Shown: one piece after another, positions 43,597 to 53,384 of the stretch
Layout of the letters: the number at the start of each line of letters is the position of its first letter
Position numbering within the stretch: position 1 is the stretch's first letter
Assembly: GCA_024235015.1 (NCBI GenBank)
Contig: JACKNG010000002.1
Coordinates: 62,001-126,000 of the forward strand
Origin: Gammaproteobacteria bacterium
GTDB lineage: Bacteria; Pseudomonadota; Gammaproteobacteria; Ga0077536
Direction of reading: 5' to 3'
Length of the DNA stretch: 64,000 nucleotides
Made by a program: the position numbers and the translations under genes
Notes under the pieces: generated by a model
The model's database searches: none
Told to the model about the DNA's origin: nothing
The model's input: only the letters and a program-made list of their open reading frames with translations

Positions 43597-44106
43597 TTAC
43601 CCCCGGATCTCTTCGACCGACTTGCCGCGCTTGGCGGCCATGTCCTCGGGTGACGACATGCTGCGCAGCCCGTTGATGGTGGCGCGCACGACGTTGATCG
43701 GATTTGACGTACCGATGCACTTGGCCAGCACGTTGTGCACGCCCAGCACCTCGAACACAGCGCGCATCGGGCCGCCGGCAATAATGCCGGTACCGTCCGA
43801 CGCCGGTTGCATGTAGACCTTGGCCGCGCCGTGCTCGCCGACCAGCGGGTACTGCAGGGTGCTGCCGTTCAGCGCAATGCGGGTCATGTTCTTGCGTGCG
43901 TTCTCCATCGCCTTCTGGATGGCGACCGGCACCTCGCGCGCCTTGCCACGGCCGAACCCGACACGACCTTCACCGTCGCCGACCACGGTCAGAGCCGAGA
44001 AGCCGAAGATGCGACCGCCCTTGACCACCTTGGCCACGCGATTCACCGTGATCAGTTTTTCGAGGTAGCCTTCGTTCGAATCAGGCCCGTTCATGTTTGC
44101 ACTCAT
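43597..44106 (-). CDS. rpsE: 30S ribosomal protein S5
   Basis: Small-subunit protein at the mRNA entry, involved in decoding accuracy. It has 169 residues. The double-stranded RNA-binding-like N domain reads VAKVVKGGRIFGFSALTVVG, and the second domain has GIIAGGPMRAVFEVLGVHNV and IGTSNPINVVRATINGL. It is followed by rpmD six bases later. Confidence 0.99.
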   Translation of the reverse strand: MSANMNGPDSNEGYLEKLITVNRVAKVVKGGRIFGFSALTVVGDGEGRVGFGRGKAREVPVAIQKAMENARKNMTRIALNGSTLQYPLVGEHGAAKVYMQPASDGTGIIAGGPMRAVFEVLGVHNVLAKCIGTSNPINVVRATINGLRSMSSPEDMAAKRGKSVEEIRG

Positions 44107-44117
44107 CTTTCAGGCTC

Positions 44118-44471
44118 CTAGAACTTCAATCCGGTCTCGCGCGCCGCGTCGGCCAACGCCTTGATGCGACCGTGATACTTGAAGCCGGACCGGTCGAAGG
44201 CGACCTCGCTGACGCCGGCCGCGATCGCCCGCTCGGCGACGAGCTTGCCCACCGCCGCCGCCGCGTTCACGTTGCCGCCATGGGCACCGGACGCGCGGAA
44301 ATCCTTCTCGACGGTAGAGGCTGCGGCGAGAACCGACCCGCCGTCCGCCGAGATGACCTGGGCATAGATGTGGCGCGGTGTGCGATGCACGCACAAGCGG
44401 GTTGCGTGCAGCTCGCGAATGGCTGCACGGGTCTTGCGACCGCGCCGTTGCCGCGAAGATTTCTTGTCCAT
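44118..44471 (-). CDS. rplR: 50S ribosomal protein L18
   Basis: 5S rRNA-binding protein of 117 residues, equal to E. coli. The start MDKKSSRQRRGRKTR at 44471 is preferred over a TTG twelve bases earlier because it matches the family N-terminus. Seen: LCVHRTPRHIYAQVI, AVGKLVAERAI and FDRSGFKYHGRIKALADAAR. Confidence 0.98.
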   Translation of the reverse strand: MDKKSSRQRRGRKTRAAIRELHATRLCVHRTPRHIYAQVISADGGSVLAAASTVEKDFRASGAHGGNVNAAAAVGKLVAERAIAAGVSEVAFDRSGFKYHGRIKALADAARETGLKF

Positions 44472-44479
44472 CGCAGTAC

Positions 44480-45013
44480 TCAATTCTTTTTGGCTTCTTT
44501 CTTCACAATCTGTTCGCCGCTGTAGCGAACGCCCTTGCCCTTGTAGGGCTCCGGTCGGCGATAGGCGCGGATATTCGCCGCGACCTGGCCGACCTGCTGC
44601 TTGTCGATACCGCGTACCACGACCTCGGTCTGGCTCGGCGTCTCGATGGCGATACCTTCCGGGATGGCGAACTCGACCGGGTGCGAGTAACCGAGCGACA
44701 GGTTGAGCTTGCTGCCCTGGACCTGCGCGCGGTAGCCGACGCCGACGATCTCGAGCTTGCGCTCGAAGCCGGCCGATACCCCGGTGACCATGTTCTGCAG
44801 GATCGCCCGCGTCGTCCCGGACAGCGCGTTGGCGGCCTTGGACTCGTCGTTGGGAGTCACCGTAACCGCGCCATCCTCGAGCTTGACCGTGACCAGCCCG
44901 TGCGCATCGTGCTCGAGCGAACCCTTCCCGCCCTTGATCGTGACGCGGCTGCCGCTGATGGCGACATCCACCCCCTGCGGCACCGTGATCGGCGCTTTAC
45001 CTACTCGTGACAT
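44480..45013 (-). CDS. rplF: 50S ribosomal protein L6
   Basis: Protein near the sarcin-ricin loop and factor-binding site. It has 177 residues, equal to E. coli. MSRVGKAPITVPQGVDVAI is the standard start. The second domain carries SYGYSHPVEF-type text (LGYSHPVEFAIPEGI) and RRPEPYKGKGVRYSGE near the C-terminus. Between rpsH and rplR. Confidence 0.99.
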   Translation of the reverse strand: MSRVGKAPITVPQGVDVAISGSRVTIKGGKGSLEHDAHGLVTVKLEDGAVTVTPNDESKAANALSGTTRAILQNMVTGVSAGFERKLEIVGVGYRAQVQGSKLNLSLGYSHPVEFAIPEGIAIETPSQTEVVVRGIDKQQVGQVAANIRAYRRPEPYKGKGVRYSGEQIVKKEAKKN

Positions 45014-45026
45014 GGGTTACGCGTCC

Positions 45027-45422
45027 TCAGTAGACCGAACAGATGACTTCGCCACCGATGCCCTGGGCGCGCGCTTCGCGATCGCTCATGAGGCCTTTCG
45101 AGGTGGAGACGATGGCGACACCGAGACCGCCGACGATCGACGGCAGCTCGTCCTTGGAACGATACACGCGCAGGCCCGGACGGCTGACGCGCTGGATGCG
45201 CTCGATGACGGGCTTGCCACGGTAGTACTTGAGTTCGACGGTGAGCGTACGGGTGGCGCCCTCGCCGTCGACCCGGTAGCCGACGATATAACCCTCGTTC
45301 TTCAGCACTTCGGCGATCGCGGCCTTCTTGACCGAGGCCGGCATGACCGCCTCACGCTTCGAGCGCGCCTGGGCGTTGCGCAGGCGGGTCAGCATGTCAC
45401 CGATGGGATCTTGCATACTCAT
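45027..45422 (-). CDS. rpsH: 30S ribosomal protein S8
   Basis: 16S rRNA central-domain protein and, in E. coli, translational repressor of the spc operon. It has 131 residues. MSMQDPIGDMLTRLRNAQ starts it; the C-terminal VSTSKGLMSDREARAQGIGG is the RNA-binding signature. Autogenous control is presumed from family knowledge. Confidence 0.99.
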   Translation of the reverse strand: MSMQDPIGDMLTRLRNAQARSKREAVMPASVKKAAIAEVLKNEGYIVGYRVDGEGATRTLTVELKYYRGKPVIERIQRVSRPGLRVYRSKDELPSIVGGLGVAIVSTSKGLMSDREARAQGIGGEVICSVY

Positions 45423-45442
45423 TGTTGCGATACCTTCGTCGA

Positions 45443-45748
45443 TTACCAGCTCGCCTTGACCAGGCCGGGCACGTGCCCCTGCATGGCCAGGCGGCGCAAT
45501 TCGTTACGGCCCAGGCCGAACTTGCGATAGACGCCGTGCGGGCGCCCGGTCAGGCGGCAGCGGTTGCGCCCGCGCACCGGGCTCGAATCGCGCGGCAGCT
45601 TCTGCAGGCGGTTGCGCGCGTCTTCCCGGTCCTCGTAGGAGCGCTCCTCGTCCTTGACGATCGCCTTGAGCTCGAGGCGGCGCGCGGCGTACTTGCGGGC
45701 GAGCTTGGCGCGCTTCAATTCGCGGTTGATCATCGACTTCTTGGCCAT
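45443..45748 (-). CDS. rpsN: 30S ribosomal protein S14 (zinc-free form)
   Basis: 101 residues, the long C-minus form without CxxC zinc ligands, as in E. coli. MAKKSMINRELKRAKLARKY, LQKLPRDSSPVRGRNRCRLT, GRPHGVYRKFGLGRNELR and the end KASW fit exactly. Between rplE and rpsH. Confidence 0.99.
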   Translation of the reverse strand: MAKKSMINRELKRAKLARKYAARRLELKAIVKDEERSYEDREDARNRLQKLPRDSSPVRGRNRCRLTGRPHGVYRKFGLGRNELRRLAMQGHVPGLVKASW

Positions 45749-45759
45749 GGTGCTACTTC

Positions 45760-46299
45760 CTAGGTCCGGAGCGGAAAACGGAAAGCCTCGAGCAGTGCAC
45801 GGCCTTCCTCGTCGGTACGAGCGGTGGTCGAGATGCAGATGTCCATACCGCGGAGCGCATCGATCTTGTCGTAGTCGATCTCCGGGAAGATGATCTGTTC
45901 CCTGACCCCCATGTTGTAGTTGCCACGACCGTCGAACGCCCGCGGGTTGAGGCCGCGGAAGTCACGGATACGGGGGATCGCGATGTTGATCAGGCGATCG
46001 AGGAACTCGTACATCCGTTCGCGACGCAACGTGACCTTGGCGCCGATGGGCCAGCCGTCACGAATCTTGAAACCGGCGATCGACTTGCGCGCCAGGGTCA
46101 CCACCGGCTGCTGGCCGGAGATCAGGCGCAGGTCGTTGACGGCGTGATCGATCACCTTCTTGTCCCCGACGGCCTCGCCAAGGCCCATGTTCAGGGTGAT
46201 CTTGGTGATCTTGGGGATCTCCATCACGCTGCCGTACTTGAACTTGTCCATCAGTTCCTTGGTGACGGTCTCGCGGTAGTGCTGTTCCAGCCTGGGCAT
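45760..46299 (-). CDS. rplE: 50S ribosomal protein L5
   Basis: 5S rRNA-binding protein at the central protuberance. It has 179 residues, equal to E. coli. VMEIPKITKITLNMGLGEAV, GKKSIAGFKIRDG-type text (ARKSIAGFKIRDGWPIG) and GVREQIIFPEIDYDKID are all present. Between rplX and rpsN. Confidence 0.99.
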   Translation of the reverse strand: MPRLEQHYRETVTKELMDKFKYGSVMEIPKITKITLNMGLGEAVGDKKVIDHAVNDLRLISGQQPVVTLARKSIAGFKIRDGWPIGAKVTLRRERMYEFLDRLINIAIPRIRDFRGLNPRAFDGRGNYNMGVREQIIFPEIDYDKIDALRGMDICISTTARTDEEGRALLEAFRFPLRT

Positions 46300-46318
46300 C
46301 TCTCTGGACCTCGGGTTA

Positions 46319-46636
46319 TTAGGCGTCGACGACTTCGCCGTTCGACTTGAAAAAGCGCACCTTGCGCCCGTCCTCGAGCGTGCGGAAGCCGACGCGGTCG
46401 GGCTTCTGCGTCACCGGGTTGAACAGCGCGATGTTGGACACCTGCAGTGGCGCCTCCTTCTCGACGATACCGCCCGGCGCGCCCATCTGAGGATTGGGCT
46501 TGGTATGGCGCTTGACCATGTTGATGCCTTCGACGATGACGCGGTCATCGGCGTAGACCCGCATCACCGTGCCCTGCTTGCCACGGTCCCGGCCACTGAG
46601 GACGTAGACCCGGTCGCCTTTCTTGATCTTCTTCAT
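46319..46636 (-). CDS. rplX: 50S ribosomal protein L24
   Basis: Assembly-initiator protein near the tunnel exit. It has 105 residues from MKKIKKGDRVYVLSGRDRGK at 46636, which carries the KOW motif; the preceding in-frame stretch overlaps rplN and was rejected. INMVKRHTKPNPQMGAPGGI and GFRTLEDGRKVRFFKSNGE follow. Confidence 0.98.
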   Translation of the reverse strand: MKKIKKGDRVYVLSGRDRGKQGTVMRVYADDRVIVEGINMVKRHTKPNPQMGAPGGIVEKEAPLQVSNIALFNPVTQKPDRVGFRTLEDGRKVRFFKSNGEVVDA

Positions 46637-46658
46637 CTTGCTTTCTCTCTGCGCCGCG

Positions 46659-47027
46659 CTACAGCACTTCGGGTGCCAGCGACACGATGCGCATGAACTT
46701 CTCGCCGCGCAGCTCGCGCGTAACCGGCCCGAAGATGCGCGTACCCACCGGGTTGAGCTGCTTGTCGAGCAGGACCGCGGCATTACCGTCGAAACGGATC
46801 AGCGAACCGTCGGGGCGGCGCACGCCCTTGCGCGTGCGTACCACCACGGCATTGAAGACGTCGCCCTTGCGAACCTTGCCGCGCGGGATGGCTTCCTTGA
46901 CCGTCACCTTGATGACGTCGCCGATGTTGGCGTAACGACGCTTCGAGCCGCCGAGCACCTTGATGCACATCAAGCGTCGCGCGCCACTGTTGTCCGCTGC
47001 GTCGAGCATGCTTTGCATCTGAATCAT
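46659..47027 (-). CDS. rplN: 50S ribosomal protein L14
   Basis: Subunit-bridge protein of 122 residues. MIQMQSMLDAADNSGARRLM, VIKVTVKEAIPRGKVRKGDV, VVVRTRKGVRRPDGS and PVTRELRGEKFMRIVSLAPE are diagnostic. First of the spc set, after rpsQ. Confidence 0.99.
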   Translation of the reverse strand: MIQMQSMLDAADNSGARRLMCIKVLGGSKRRYANIGDVIKVTVKEAIPRGKVRKGDVFNAVVVRTRKGVRRPDGSLIRFDGNAAVLLDKQLNPVGTRIFGPVTRELRGEKFMRIVSLAPEVL

Positions 47028-47062
47028 GTTCTAACTCCGGAACTGCCCGTTCTTGGTGTCTA

Positions 47063-47329
47063 TCAGACCTGGGTCGCGCGCTCGAGCACGCGCTGCAGGC
47101 GCCAGCTCTTGCGCTTGGACAGCGGGCGGCATTCTTCGATCGCCACCGTATCGCCCTGGTTGCATTCGTTGTTCTCGTCGTGTGCCATCAAGCGCGTCGA
47201 TTTGCGCACGTACTTGCGGTACAGCGGATGCTCGACACGGCGCTCGATGAGCACGGTAATGGTCTTGTCCATGCGGTTGCTGACCACCTGGCCGACCAGC
47301 GTACGGGGTTGTTTGTTCTCTTCGCTCAT
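47063..47329 (-). CDS. rpsQ: 30S ribosomal protein S17
   Basis: Primary 16S rRNA-binding OB-fold protein of 88 residues (84 in E. coli). LVGQVVSNRMDKTITVLIER and YRKYVRKSTRLMAHDENN identify it. The ATG overlaps the rpmC stop by four bases. Last gene of the S10 set. Confidence 0.99.
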   Translation of the reverse strand: MSEENKQPRTLVGQVVSNRMDKTITVLIERRVEHPLYRKYVRKSTRLMAHDENNECNQGDTVAIEECRPLSKRKSWRLQRVLERATQV

Positions 47330-47526
47330 GCCGCGTTACCCTGACGACGCTCCTCGATAATGGTCTTGATGCGTGCGATATCCTTGCGCGTCTCGCGGAT
47401 ATCGCTGGCGCGTGCGGGCTGACCGAAACCGGCCTGCATGCGCATGTTGAACTGCTTGCGACGCAGCTCCAGCAACAAGGTCTTGAGTTCCTGTTCGCTC
47501 TTCGAGCGCATTTCGCTGGCTTTCAT
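47326..47526 (-). CDS. rpmC: 50S ribosomal protein L29
   Basis: 66-residue two-helix protein at the tunnel exit. MKASEMRSKSEQELKTLLLE at 47526 is the chosen start, sharing one base with the rplP stop; a GTG one codon earlier is possible. QFNMRMQAGFGQPA is the family core. Confidence 0.97.
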   Translation of the reverse strand: MKASEMRSKSEQELKTLLLELRRKQFNMRMQAGFGQPARASDIRETRKDIARIKTIIEERRQGNAA

Positions 47527-47939
47527 CACAGCACCGTCCGGGTTGCAAAGGTGGTGCGCACGGGCAGCTTGGCCGCAGCCAGGCGCATGGCCTCGCGCGC
47601 GATCTCCTCGGTCGTTCCTTCCATCTCGTAGAGCACCGTGCCCGGTTTGACCTGGGCCACCCAGTACTCGACATTGCCCTTGCCCTTGCCCTGGCGGACT
47701 TCGAGCGGCTTTTTCGAGATCGGTTTGTCGGGGAACACCCGGATCCAGATCTTGGCACCGCGCTTGACGTGGCGGGTGATGGCACGACGCGCTGCCTCGA
47801 TCTGGCGTGCCGTGACCCGGCCGCCGGAGGTCGCCTTCAGCGCGTATTCGCCGAAGCTGACCTTGTTACCGCGTTGCGCGAGGCCCCGGTTGCGCCCCTT
47901 CTGCTGTTTGCGGAACTTGGTGTTTTTGGGTTGCAGCAT
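47526..47939 (-). CDS. rplP: 50S ribosomal protein L16
   Basis: Protein near the A-site tRNA elbow, 137 residues (136 in E. coli). MLQPKNTKFRKQQKGRNRGL, RQIEAARRAITRHVKRGAKI and WVAQVKPGTVLYEMEGTTEE are diagnostic. Between rpsC and rpmC. Confidence 0.99.
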   Translation of the reverse strand: MLQPKNTKFRKQQKGRNRGLAQRGNKVSFGEYALKATSGGRVTARQIEAARRAITRHVKRGAKIWIRVFPDKPISKKPLEVRQGKGKGNVEYWVAQVKPGTVLYEMEGTTEEIAREAMRLAAAKLPVRTTFATRTVL

Positions 47940-47970
47940 GATTGCAATTCCTGGTTGTCGGCGCGCCCGC

Positions 47971-48645
47971 TCAGGCCGCGCTGGCCTCGGAGTCCTCCGG
48001 CGCCGGTTCTTCGTGCTTGGCTACCACCTCGCCCTTGAAGATCCAGACCTTGACTCCGATCACACCGTAGGTGGTGTTGGCCTCGGCAAAGCCGTAGTCG
48101 ATGTCTGCGCGCAGGGTATGCAACGGCACGCGCCCTTCGCGGTACCACTCGGAACGCGCGATTTCCGCACCGTTGAGACGGCCGGCGACATTGATCTTGA
48201 TGCCTTCGGCACCGAGGCGCATCGAGTTCGACACGGCGCGCTTCATCGCGCGCCGGAACATGATGCGGCGCTCGAGCTGCTGGGCGACCGATTCGGCGAC
48301 GAGGTAGGCGTCGAGTTCCGGCTTGCGAATCTCCTCGACGCTGATGTGCGCGGGCACACCCATCAGCTTGCTGACCTGCTTGCGCAGTGCCTCGATGTCC
48401 TCACCCTTCTTGCCGATGACGATGCCGGGACGCGCGGTGTGGATGATGATGCGCGCGTTGTTGGCCGGCCGCTCGATCTGGATGCGGCTCACCGACGCGT
48501 GCGACAGCTTCTTGCGCAGGAATTCACGCACCGCGAGATCGAGGTTGAGGTAGTCGGCATAGTGCTTGGAATCGACGTACCAGGTGGAGGTCCAGTCCTT
48601 GACGATGCCAAGGCGGATGCCATACGGATGTACTTTCTGACCCAT
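47971..48645 (-). CDS. rpsC: 30S ribosomal protein S3
   Basis: mRNA-entry protein with helicase role, 224 residues. MGQKVHPYGIRLGIVKDWTS opens it. The type II KH domain is seen in ARPGIVIGKKGEDIEALRKQ, and the C domain in SEWYREGRVPLHTLRADIDY. Four bases after rplV. Confidence 0.99.
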   Translation of the reverse strand: MGQKVHPYGIRLGIVKDWTSTWYVDSKHYADYLNLDLAVREFLRKKLSHASVSRIQIERPANNARIIIHTARPGIVIGKKGEDIEALRKQVSKLMGVPAHISVEEIRKPELDAYLVAESVAQQLERRIMFRRAMKRAVSNSMRLGAEGIKINVAGRLNGAEIARSEWYREGRVPLHTLRADIDYGFAEANTTYGVIGVKVWIFKGEVVAKHEEPAPEDSEASAA

Positions 48646-48649
48646 GGTC

Positions 48650-48988
48650 TTAACGCCCCGCTTCTTCGACCGTGACGGTCACGTGACTGGTTCGCTTGAG
48701 AATCTTGGCGGCGCGCCCACGGGCGCGAGCACGCCAGCGCTTCATGGTCGGACCTTCGTCGACCATGATGCGGCTGACGGTCAGCTCGTCGACGTCGGCG
48801 CCATCGTTGTGCTCGGCGTTGGCGATGGCCGATTCGAGCACTTTCTTGATCAGGTGGGCGGCCTTCTTGTTGCTGAACGCCAGCACGTTGAGCGCCTGCT
48901 CGACGGGCAGGCCACGGACCTGGTCCGCCACGAGGCGCATCTTCTGTGCGGCGATGCGCGCGTTGCGAAGTTTTGCTTCAGTCGCCAT
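48650..48988 (-). CDS. rplV: 50S ribosomal protein L22
   Basis: Tunnel-lining protein of 112 residues. AKLRNARIAAQKMRLVADQV, LLKKVLESAIANAEHN-type text (IKKVLESAIANAEHNDGAD), and the extended tunnel loop MKRWRARARGRAAKILKRTS are visible. Between rpsS and rpsC. Confidence 0.99.
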   Translation of the reverse strand: MATEAKLRNARIAAQKMRLVADQVRGLPVEQALNVLAFSNKKAAHLIKKVLESAIANAEHNDGADVDELTVSRIMVDEGPTMKRWRARARGRAAKILKRTSHVTVTVEEAGR

Positions 48989-49010
48989 GTTCGAATTCCT
49001 GCACGCCCGC

Positions 49011-49283
49011 TCAGCGGGACTTCTTGTCTGCCACGTGGCCGCGGAAGGTCCGCGTCGGGGCGAACTCGCCGAGCTTGTGGCCGACCATGTTCTCGGACAC
49101 GTAGACCGGCATGTGCTGACGGCCGTTGTGGACGGCGATGGTCAGCCCGACCATGTCGGGCATGATCAGCGAGCGGCGCGACCAGGTCTTGATCGGGCGC
49201 TTGTCGTTCTTCTCCCGTGCTTCTTCGACCTTCTTCACCAGGTGATGGTCGATGAACGGGCCCTTCTTGATCGAACGCGGCAT
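49011..49283 (-). CDS. rpsS: 30S ribosomal protein S19
   Basis: Head protein that pairs with S13, 90 residues. MPRSIKKGPFIDHHLVKKVE, KTWSRRSLIMPDMVGLTIAV and VYVSENMVGHKLGEFAPTRT match the family. Between rplB and rplV. Confidence 0.99.
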   Translation of the reverse strand: MPRSIKKGPFIDHHLVKKVEEAREKNDKRPIKTWSRRSLIMPDMVGLTIAVHNGRQHMPVYVSENMVGHKLGEFAPTRTFRGHVADKKSR

Positions 49284-49297
49284 GTTCTCCTCCGCCC

Positions 49298-50125
49298 CTA
49301 TCGCTTGTTACGCCGACGCACGATGAGGTCGTCGGTCCGCTTGTTGTGACGGGTCTTGTGACCCTTGGTCGGCTGCCCCCAGGGGCTGACCGGATGACGG
49401 CCGCCGGAGGTGCGGCCTTCACCACCGCCGTGGGGATGGTCGACCGGGTTCATGGCGACGCCGCGCACCGTCGGGCGTACGCCGCGCCAGCGCTTGGCGC
49501 CGGCCTTGCCGAGCGAGCGCAGGCCGTGCTCCGAGTTACCGACTTCGCCGAGGGTCGCGCGGCATTCGATCGGCACTTTGCGCATCTCGCCTGAACGCAG
49601 GCGCAGGGTGGCGTAGGCTCCTTCGCGGGCGACGTACTGCACACTGGCGCCGGCACTGCGCGCGAGCTGCGCGCCCTTGCCGGGCTTGAGTTCGACACAA
49701 TGCACCTGCGAACCGACCGGGATGTTGCGCAACGGCAGCGTGTTACCGGCCTGGATGGGCGCATCGACGCCGGAGCGCAGAATGGCGCCGGCGGCCACGC
49801 CCTTGGGCGCGATGATGTAACGGCGCTCACCGTCGGCGTACAACAGCAACGCGATGTGCGACGAGCGGTTCGGGTCGTACTCGATGCGCTCGACCTTGGC
49901 GTCGATGCCGTCCTTGGAGCGCTTGAAGTCGATGATCCGGTAGCGCTGCTTGTGACCGCCGCCACGGTGCCGCACGGTGATGCGACCCTGGTTGTTGCGG
50001 CCCGAGCTGCGCTCCTGCTTTTCGACCAGCGGCTCGTAGGGTGCACCCTTGTGCAGGCCCGGGGTCACCACCGACATGACGCCGCGGCGTCCGGCCGAAG
50101 TGGGTTTCGCTTTGACTAGAGGCAT
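49298..50125 (-). CDS. rplB: 50S ribosomal protein L2
   Basis: Core peptidyl-transferase-region protein of 275 residues. NNQGRITVRHRGGGHKQRYR, LPLRNIPVGSQVHCVELKPG and the C-terminal GVAMNPVDHPHGGGEGRTSG, with the functionally important histidine, are all present. Between rplW and rpsS. Confidence 0.99.
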   Translation of the reverse strand: MPLVKAKPTSAGRRGVMSVVTPGLHKGAPYEPLVEKQERSSGRNNQGRITVRHRGGGHKQRYRIIDFKRSKDGIDAKVERIEYDPNRSSHIALLLYADGERRYIIAPKGVAAGAILRSGVDAPIQAGNTLPLRNIPVGSQVHCVELKPGKGAQLARSAGASVQYVAREGAYATLRLRSGEMRKVPIECRATLGEVGNSEHGLRSLGKAGAKRWRGVRPTVRGVAMNPVDHPHGGGEGRTSGGRHPVSPWGQPTKGHKTRHNKRTDDLIVRRRNKR

Positions 50126-50140
50126 GACTCAGCTCCGTTC

Positions 50141-50437
50141 CTATTCGCCGCCGAGGAAGTCGATCTCGTGACCTTCCTTGAGCTTCACGAACGCTTTCTT
50201 CCATGCATTGTGGAAGCCCGCCTGGTTGCGGAAGCGACGCATCTTGGGCCGTACGATCGACGTCGTCACCGATTCGACCTCGACCTTGAAGAGCTGCTCG
50301 ACGGCGGCCTTGATCTCGGGCTTGGTCGCGTCGCGCAGGACCTTGAACATGTACTGGCGGTGCAGTTCCTGCGCCCGCGCGCCCTTCTCCGTCACCCGCG
50401 GCTCGACCAGTACCTGCAACAGTCGTTCCTGATTCAT
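50141..50437 (-). CDS. rplW: 50S ribosomal protein L23
   Basis: Tunnel-exit protein that docks trigger factor and SRP, 98 residues. LLQVLVEPRVTEKGARAQEL, KPEIKAAVEQLFKVEVESV and GFHNAWKKAFVKLKEGHEID fit. The start overlaps the rplD stop by four bases. Confidence 0.98.
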   Translation of the reverse strand: MNQERLLQVLVEPRVTEKGARAQELHRQYMFKVLRDATKPEIKAAVEQLFKVEVESVTTSIVRPKMRRFRNQAGFHNAWKKAFVKLKEGHEIDFLGGE

Positions 50438-51057
50438 TTCAGCATCGCCTCCAGGTCGGCCAGCGCCGCTTCGGTGACGATGACCTTGTCGTAGGAAATC
50501 AGCAGCACGGGATCGATCGCGCCGACTTCGACCAGGCCGACACCGGGGATGTTACGGGCGGCGAGAAAAACGTTTTCCGACAGTTCGCGGGTGACCAGCA
50601 GGGCATTGCTGACACCGAGCTTGCCCAGCGCCGCGACGGCGAGCTTGGTGCGCGGCTGCTCGAGATTGAAGTCGTCGACCACCACCAGGCGCTCCTGGCG
50701 TACCAGTTCGGACAGGATCGAACGCAGCGCACCGCGGTACATCTTGCGGTTGACCTTCTGCTCGAAGTTGCGCGGCCGCGCAGCGAAGGCGCGGCCACCG
50801 CCTCGCCAAATCGGCCCGCGCGTGGTACCGGCTCGGGCGCGCCCGGTGCCCTTCTGGCGCCACGGCTTCTGGCCACCGCCGGCCACCTCGGCGCGGGTCT
50901 TCTGCGCCTTGGTACCGGCACGCGCACCGGCCATGTAGGCCGTGACCACCTGGTGGATGAGGGGCTCGTTGTAGTCGGTGGCGAAAACCTCGTCGGACAG
51001 GGTGACCTGCCCCGCGCCGCCATCGGCCAGCTTCTGGAGTTGTACTTGCATCGTCAT
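50434..51057 (-). CDS. rplD: 50S ribosomal protein L4
   Basis: Tunnel-constriction protein and, in E. coli, regulator of the S10 operon. It has 207 residues from an ATG overlapping the rplC stop; a second ATG two codons later (51051) has better ribosome-site spacing. The extended loop reads GGGQKPWRQKGTGRARAGTT, with RGPIWRGGGRAFAARPRNF and KMYRGALRSILSELVRQERL. Confidence 0.98.
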   Translation of the reverse strand: MTMQVQLQKLADGGAGQVTLSDEVFATDYNEPLIHQVVTAYMAGARAGTKAQKTRAEVAGGGQKPWRQKGTGRARAGTTRGPIWRGGGRAFAARPRNFEQKVNRKMYRGALRSILSELVRQERLVVVDDFNLEQPRTKLAVAALGKLGVSNALLVTRELSENVFLAARNIPGVGLVEVGAIDPVLLISYDKVIVTEAALADLEAMLK

Positions 51058-51704
51058 TGTCCTTTACGCGCTTTCACGGCCGGACGAATCACGACCTCGC
51101 CGCCGCGCGCGCCGGGCACCGCGCCCTTGACCAGCAGCAGGTTGCGTTCGAGGTCGACACGCACCACCTCGAGGCCCTGCACGGTGCGACGCTTGTTACC
51201 CATGTGGCCGGCCATCTTCTTGCCCTTGAACACCCGCCCCGGGGTCTGGTTCTGGCCGATCGAACCCGGCACGCGGTGCGACAGGGAGTTGCCGTGGGTG
51301 GCGTCCTGCGAGCGGAAATTGTGCCGCTTGATGGTGCCCGCGAAGCCCTTGCCGATGGTGGTGCCGGTGACGTCGACGCGCTGTCCGACCTCGAACAGGT
51401 CGACCTTGAGCTCGCCGCCGGTGGCCAACTCGCCGTCTTCGCTACCCTCGAGCCGGAACTCCCACAGGCCCTCGCCGGCATCGATACCGAGTTTCTTGAA
51501 CTCGCCGGCAAGCGGGCGCGTGGTGCGGTTGGCGTGCTTCTCGCCCTTCGTCACCTGAATCGCGCTGTAACCGTCCGTATCCGGCGTCTTCACGCGCGTA
51601 ATGCGGTTCGGCAGCACTTCGACCACCGTCACCGGCGTCGATACGCCATCTTCGGAGAAGACGCGGGTCATGCCGCGCTTCACACCAACCAGACCAAGGC
51701 TCAT
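51054..51704 (-). CDS. rplC: 50S ribosomal protein L3
   Basis: Early-assembly protein near the peptidyl-transferase centre, 216 residues (209 in E. coli). MSLGLVGVKRGMTRVFSEDG opens it. GKGFAGTIKRHNFRSQDATH and GQNQTPGRVFKGKKMAGHMG form the conserved core. It overlaps rplD by four bases (ATGA). Confidence 0.99.
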   Translation of the reverse strand: MSLGLVGVKRGMTRVFSEDGVSTPVTVVEVLPNRITRVKTPDTDGYSAIQVTKGEKHANRTTRPLAGEFKKLGIDAGEGLWEFRLEGSEDGELATGGELKVDLFEVGQRVDVTGTTIGKGFAGTIKRHNFRSQDATHGNSLSHRVPGSIGQNQTPGRVFKGKKMAGHMGNKRRTVQGLEVVRVDLERNLLLVKGAVPGARGGEVVIRPAVKARKGQ

Positions 51705-51724
51705 CGTTCTGCTCTCCCGGTCGC

Positions 51725-52036
51725 CTAGTTCAACTTGATCTGCACGTCGACACCCGCCGCGAGATCGAGCTTCATCAACGCGTCGACGGTCTTGTCCGTC
51801 GGGTTGACGATGTCGAGCAGGCGCTTGTGCGTACGAATCTCGTACTGGTCACGTGCGTCCTTGTTGACGTGCGGCGAGATCAGCACCGTGAACCGCTCCT
51901 TCTTGGTCGGCAGCGGGATCGGGCCCTTCACCTGCGCGCCGGTGCGCTTGGCGGTCTCGACGATCTCTTTGGTCGACTGGTCGATCAAACGATGGTCGAA
52001 CGCCTTCAGCCGGATTCTGATTACTTGCTGGTTCAT
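51725..52036 (-). CDS. rpsJ: 30S ribosomal protein S10
   Basis: Small-subunit head protein, also the NusE antitermination factor. It has 103 residues, equal to E. coli, from MNQQVIRIRLKAFDHRLIDQ at 52036; the upstream in-frame extension has no support. VKGPIPLPTKKERFTVLISP and HVNKDARDQYEIRTHKRLLD are diagnostic. First of the S10 set, after tuf. Confidence 0.99.
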   Translation of the reverse strand: MNQQVIRIRLKAFDHRLIDQSTKEIVETAKRTGAQVKGPIPLPTKKERFTVLISPHVNKDARDQYEIRTHKRLLDIVNPTDKTVDALMKLDLAAGVDVQIKLN

Positions 52037-52069
52037 CTTGTTTCGCGTGTAAACGTTGTTTTCGTGGCC

Positions 52070-52090
52070 CGCGTGCCGCAAGGCGGCGCG
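52070..52090 (-). promoter_or_regulatory. GC-rich hairpin in the rpsJ leader
   Basis: Inverted repeat CGCGCCGC-CTT-GCGGCACGCG (with a small bulge) 33 bases before the rpsJ ATG, in the 110-bp tuf-rpsJ gap. It could be part of an S10-operon leader structure, but no known L4 leader element was recognised and there is no T-run. Confidence 0.3.
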
Positions 52091-52146
52091 TGAGCGGTTC
52101 GTCTAGTCTCGCAATCGGCTACGCTCGATCGCGGGCCACCCACCTG

Positions 52147-53337
<1,191 letters not shown>

Positions 53338-53384
53338 GGCTCAGTAACCTCTATTGTTTGCCGTGTTGAGCGCCGGTAAGGCGG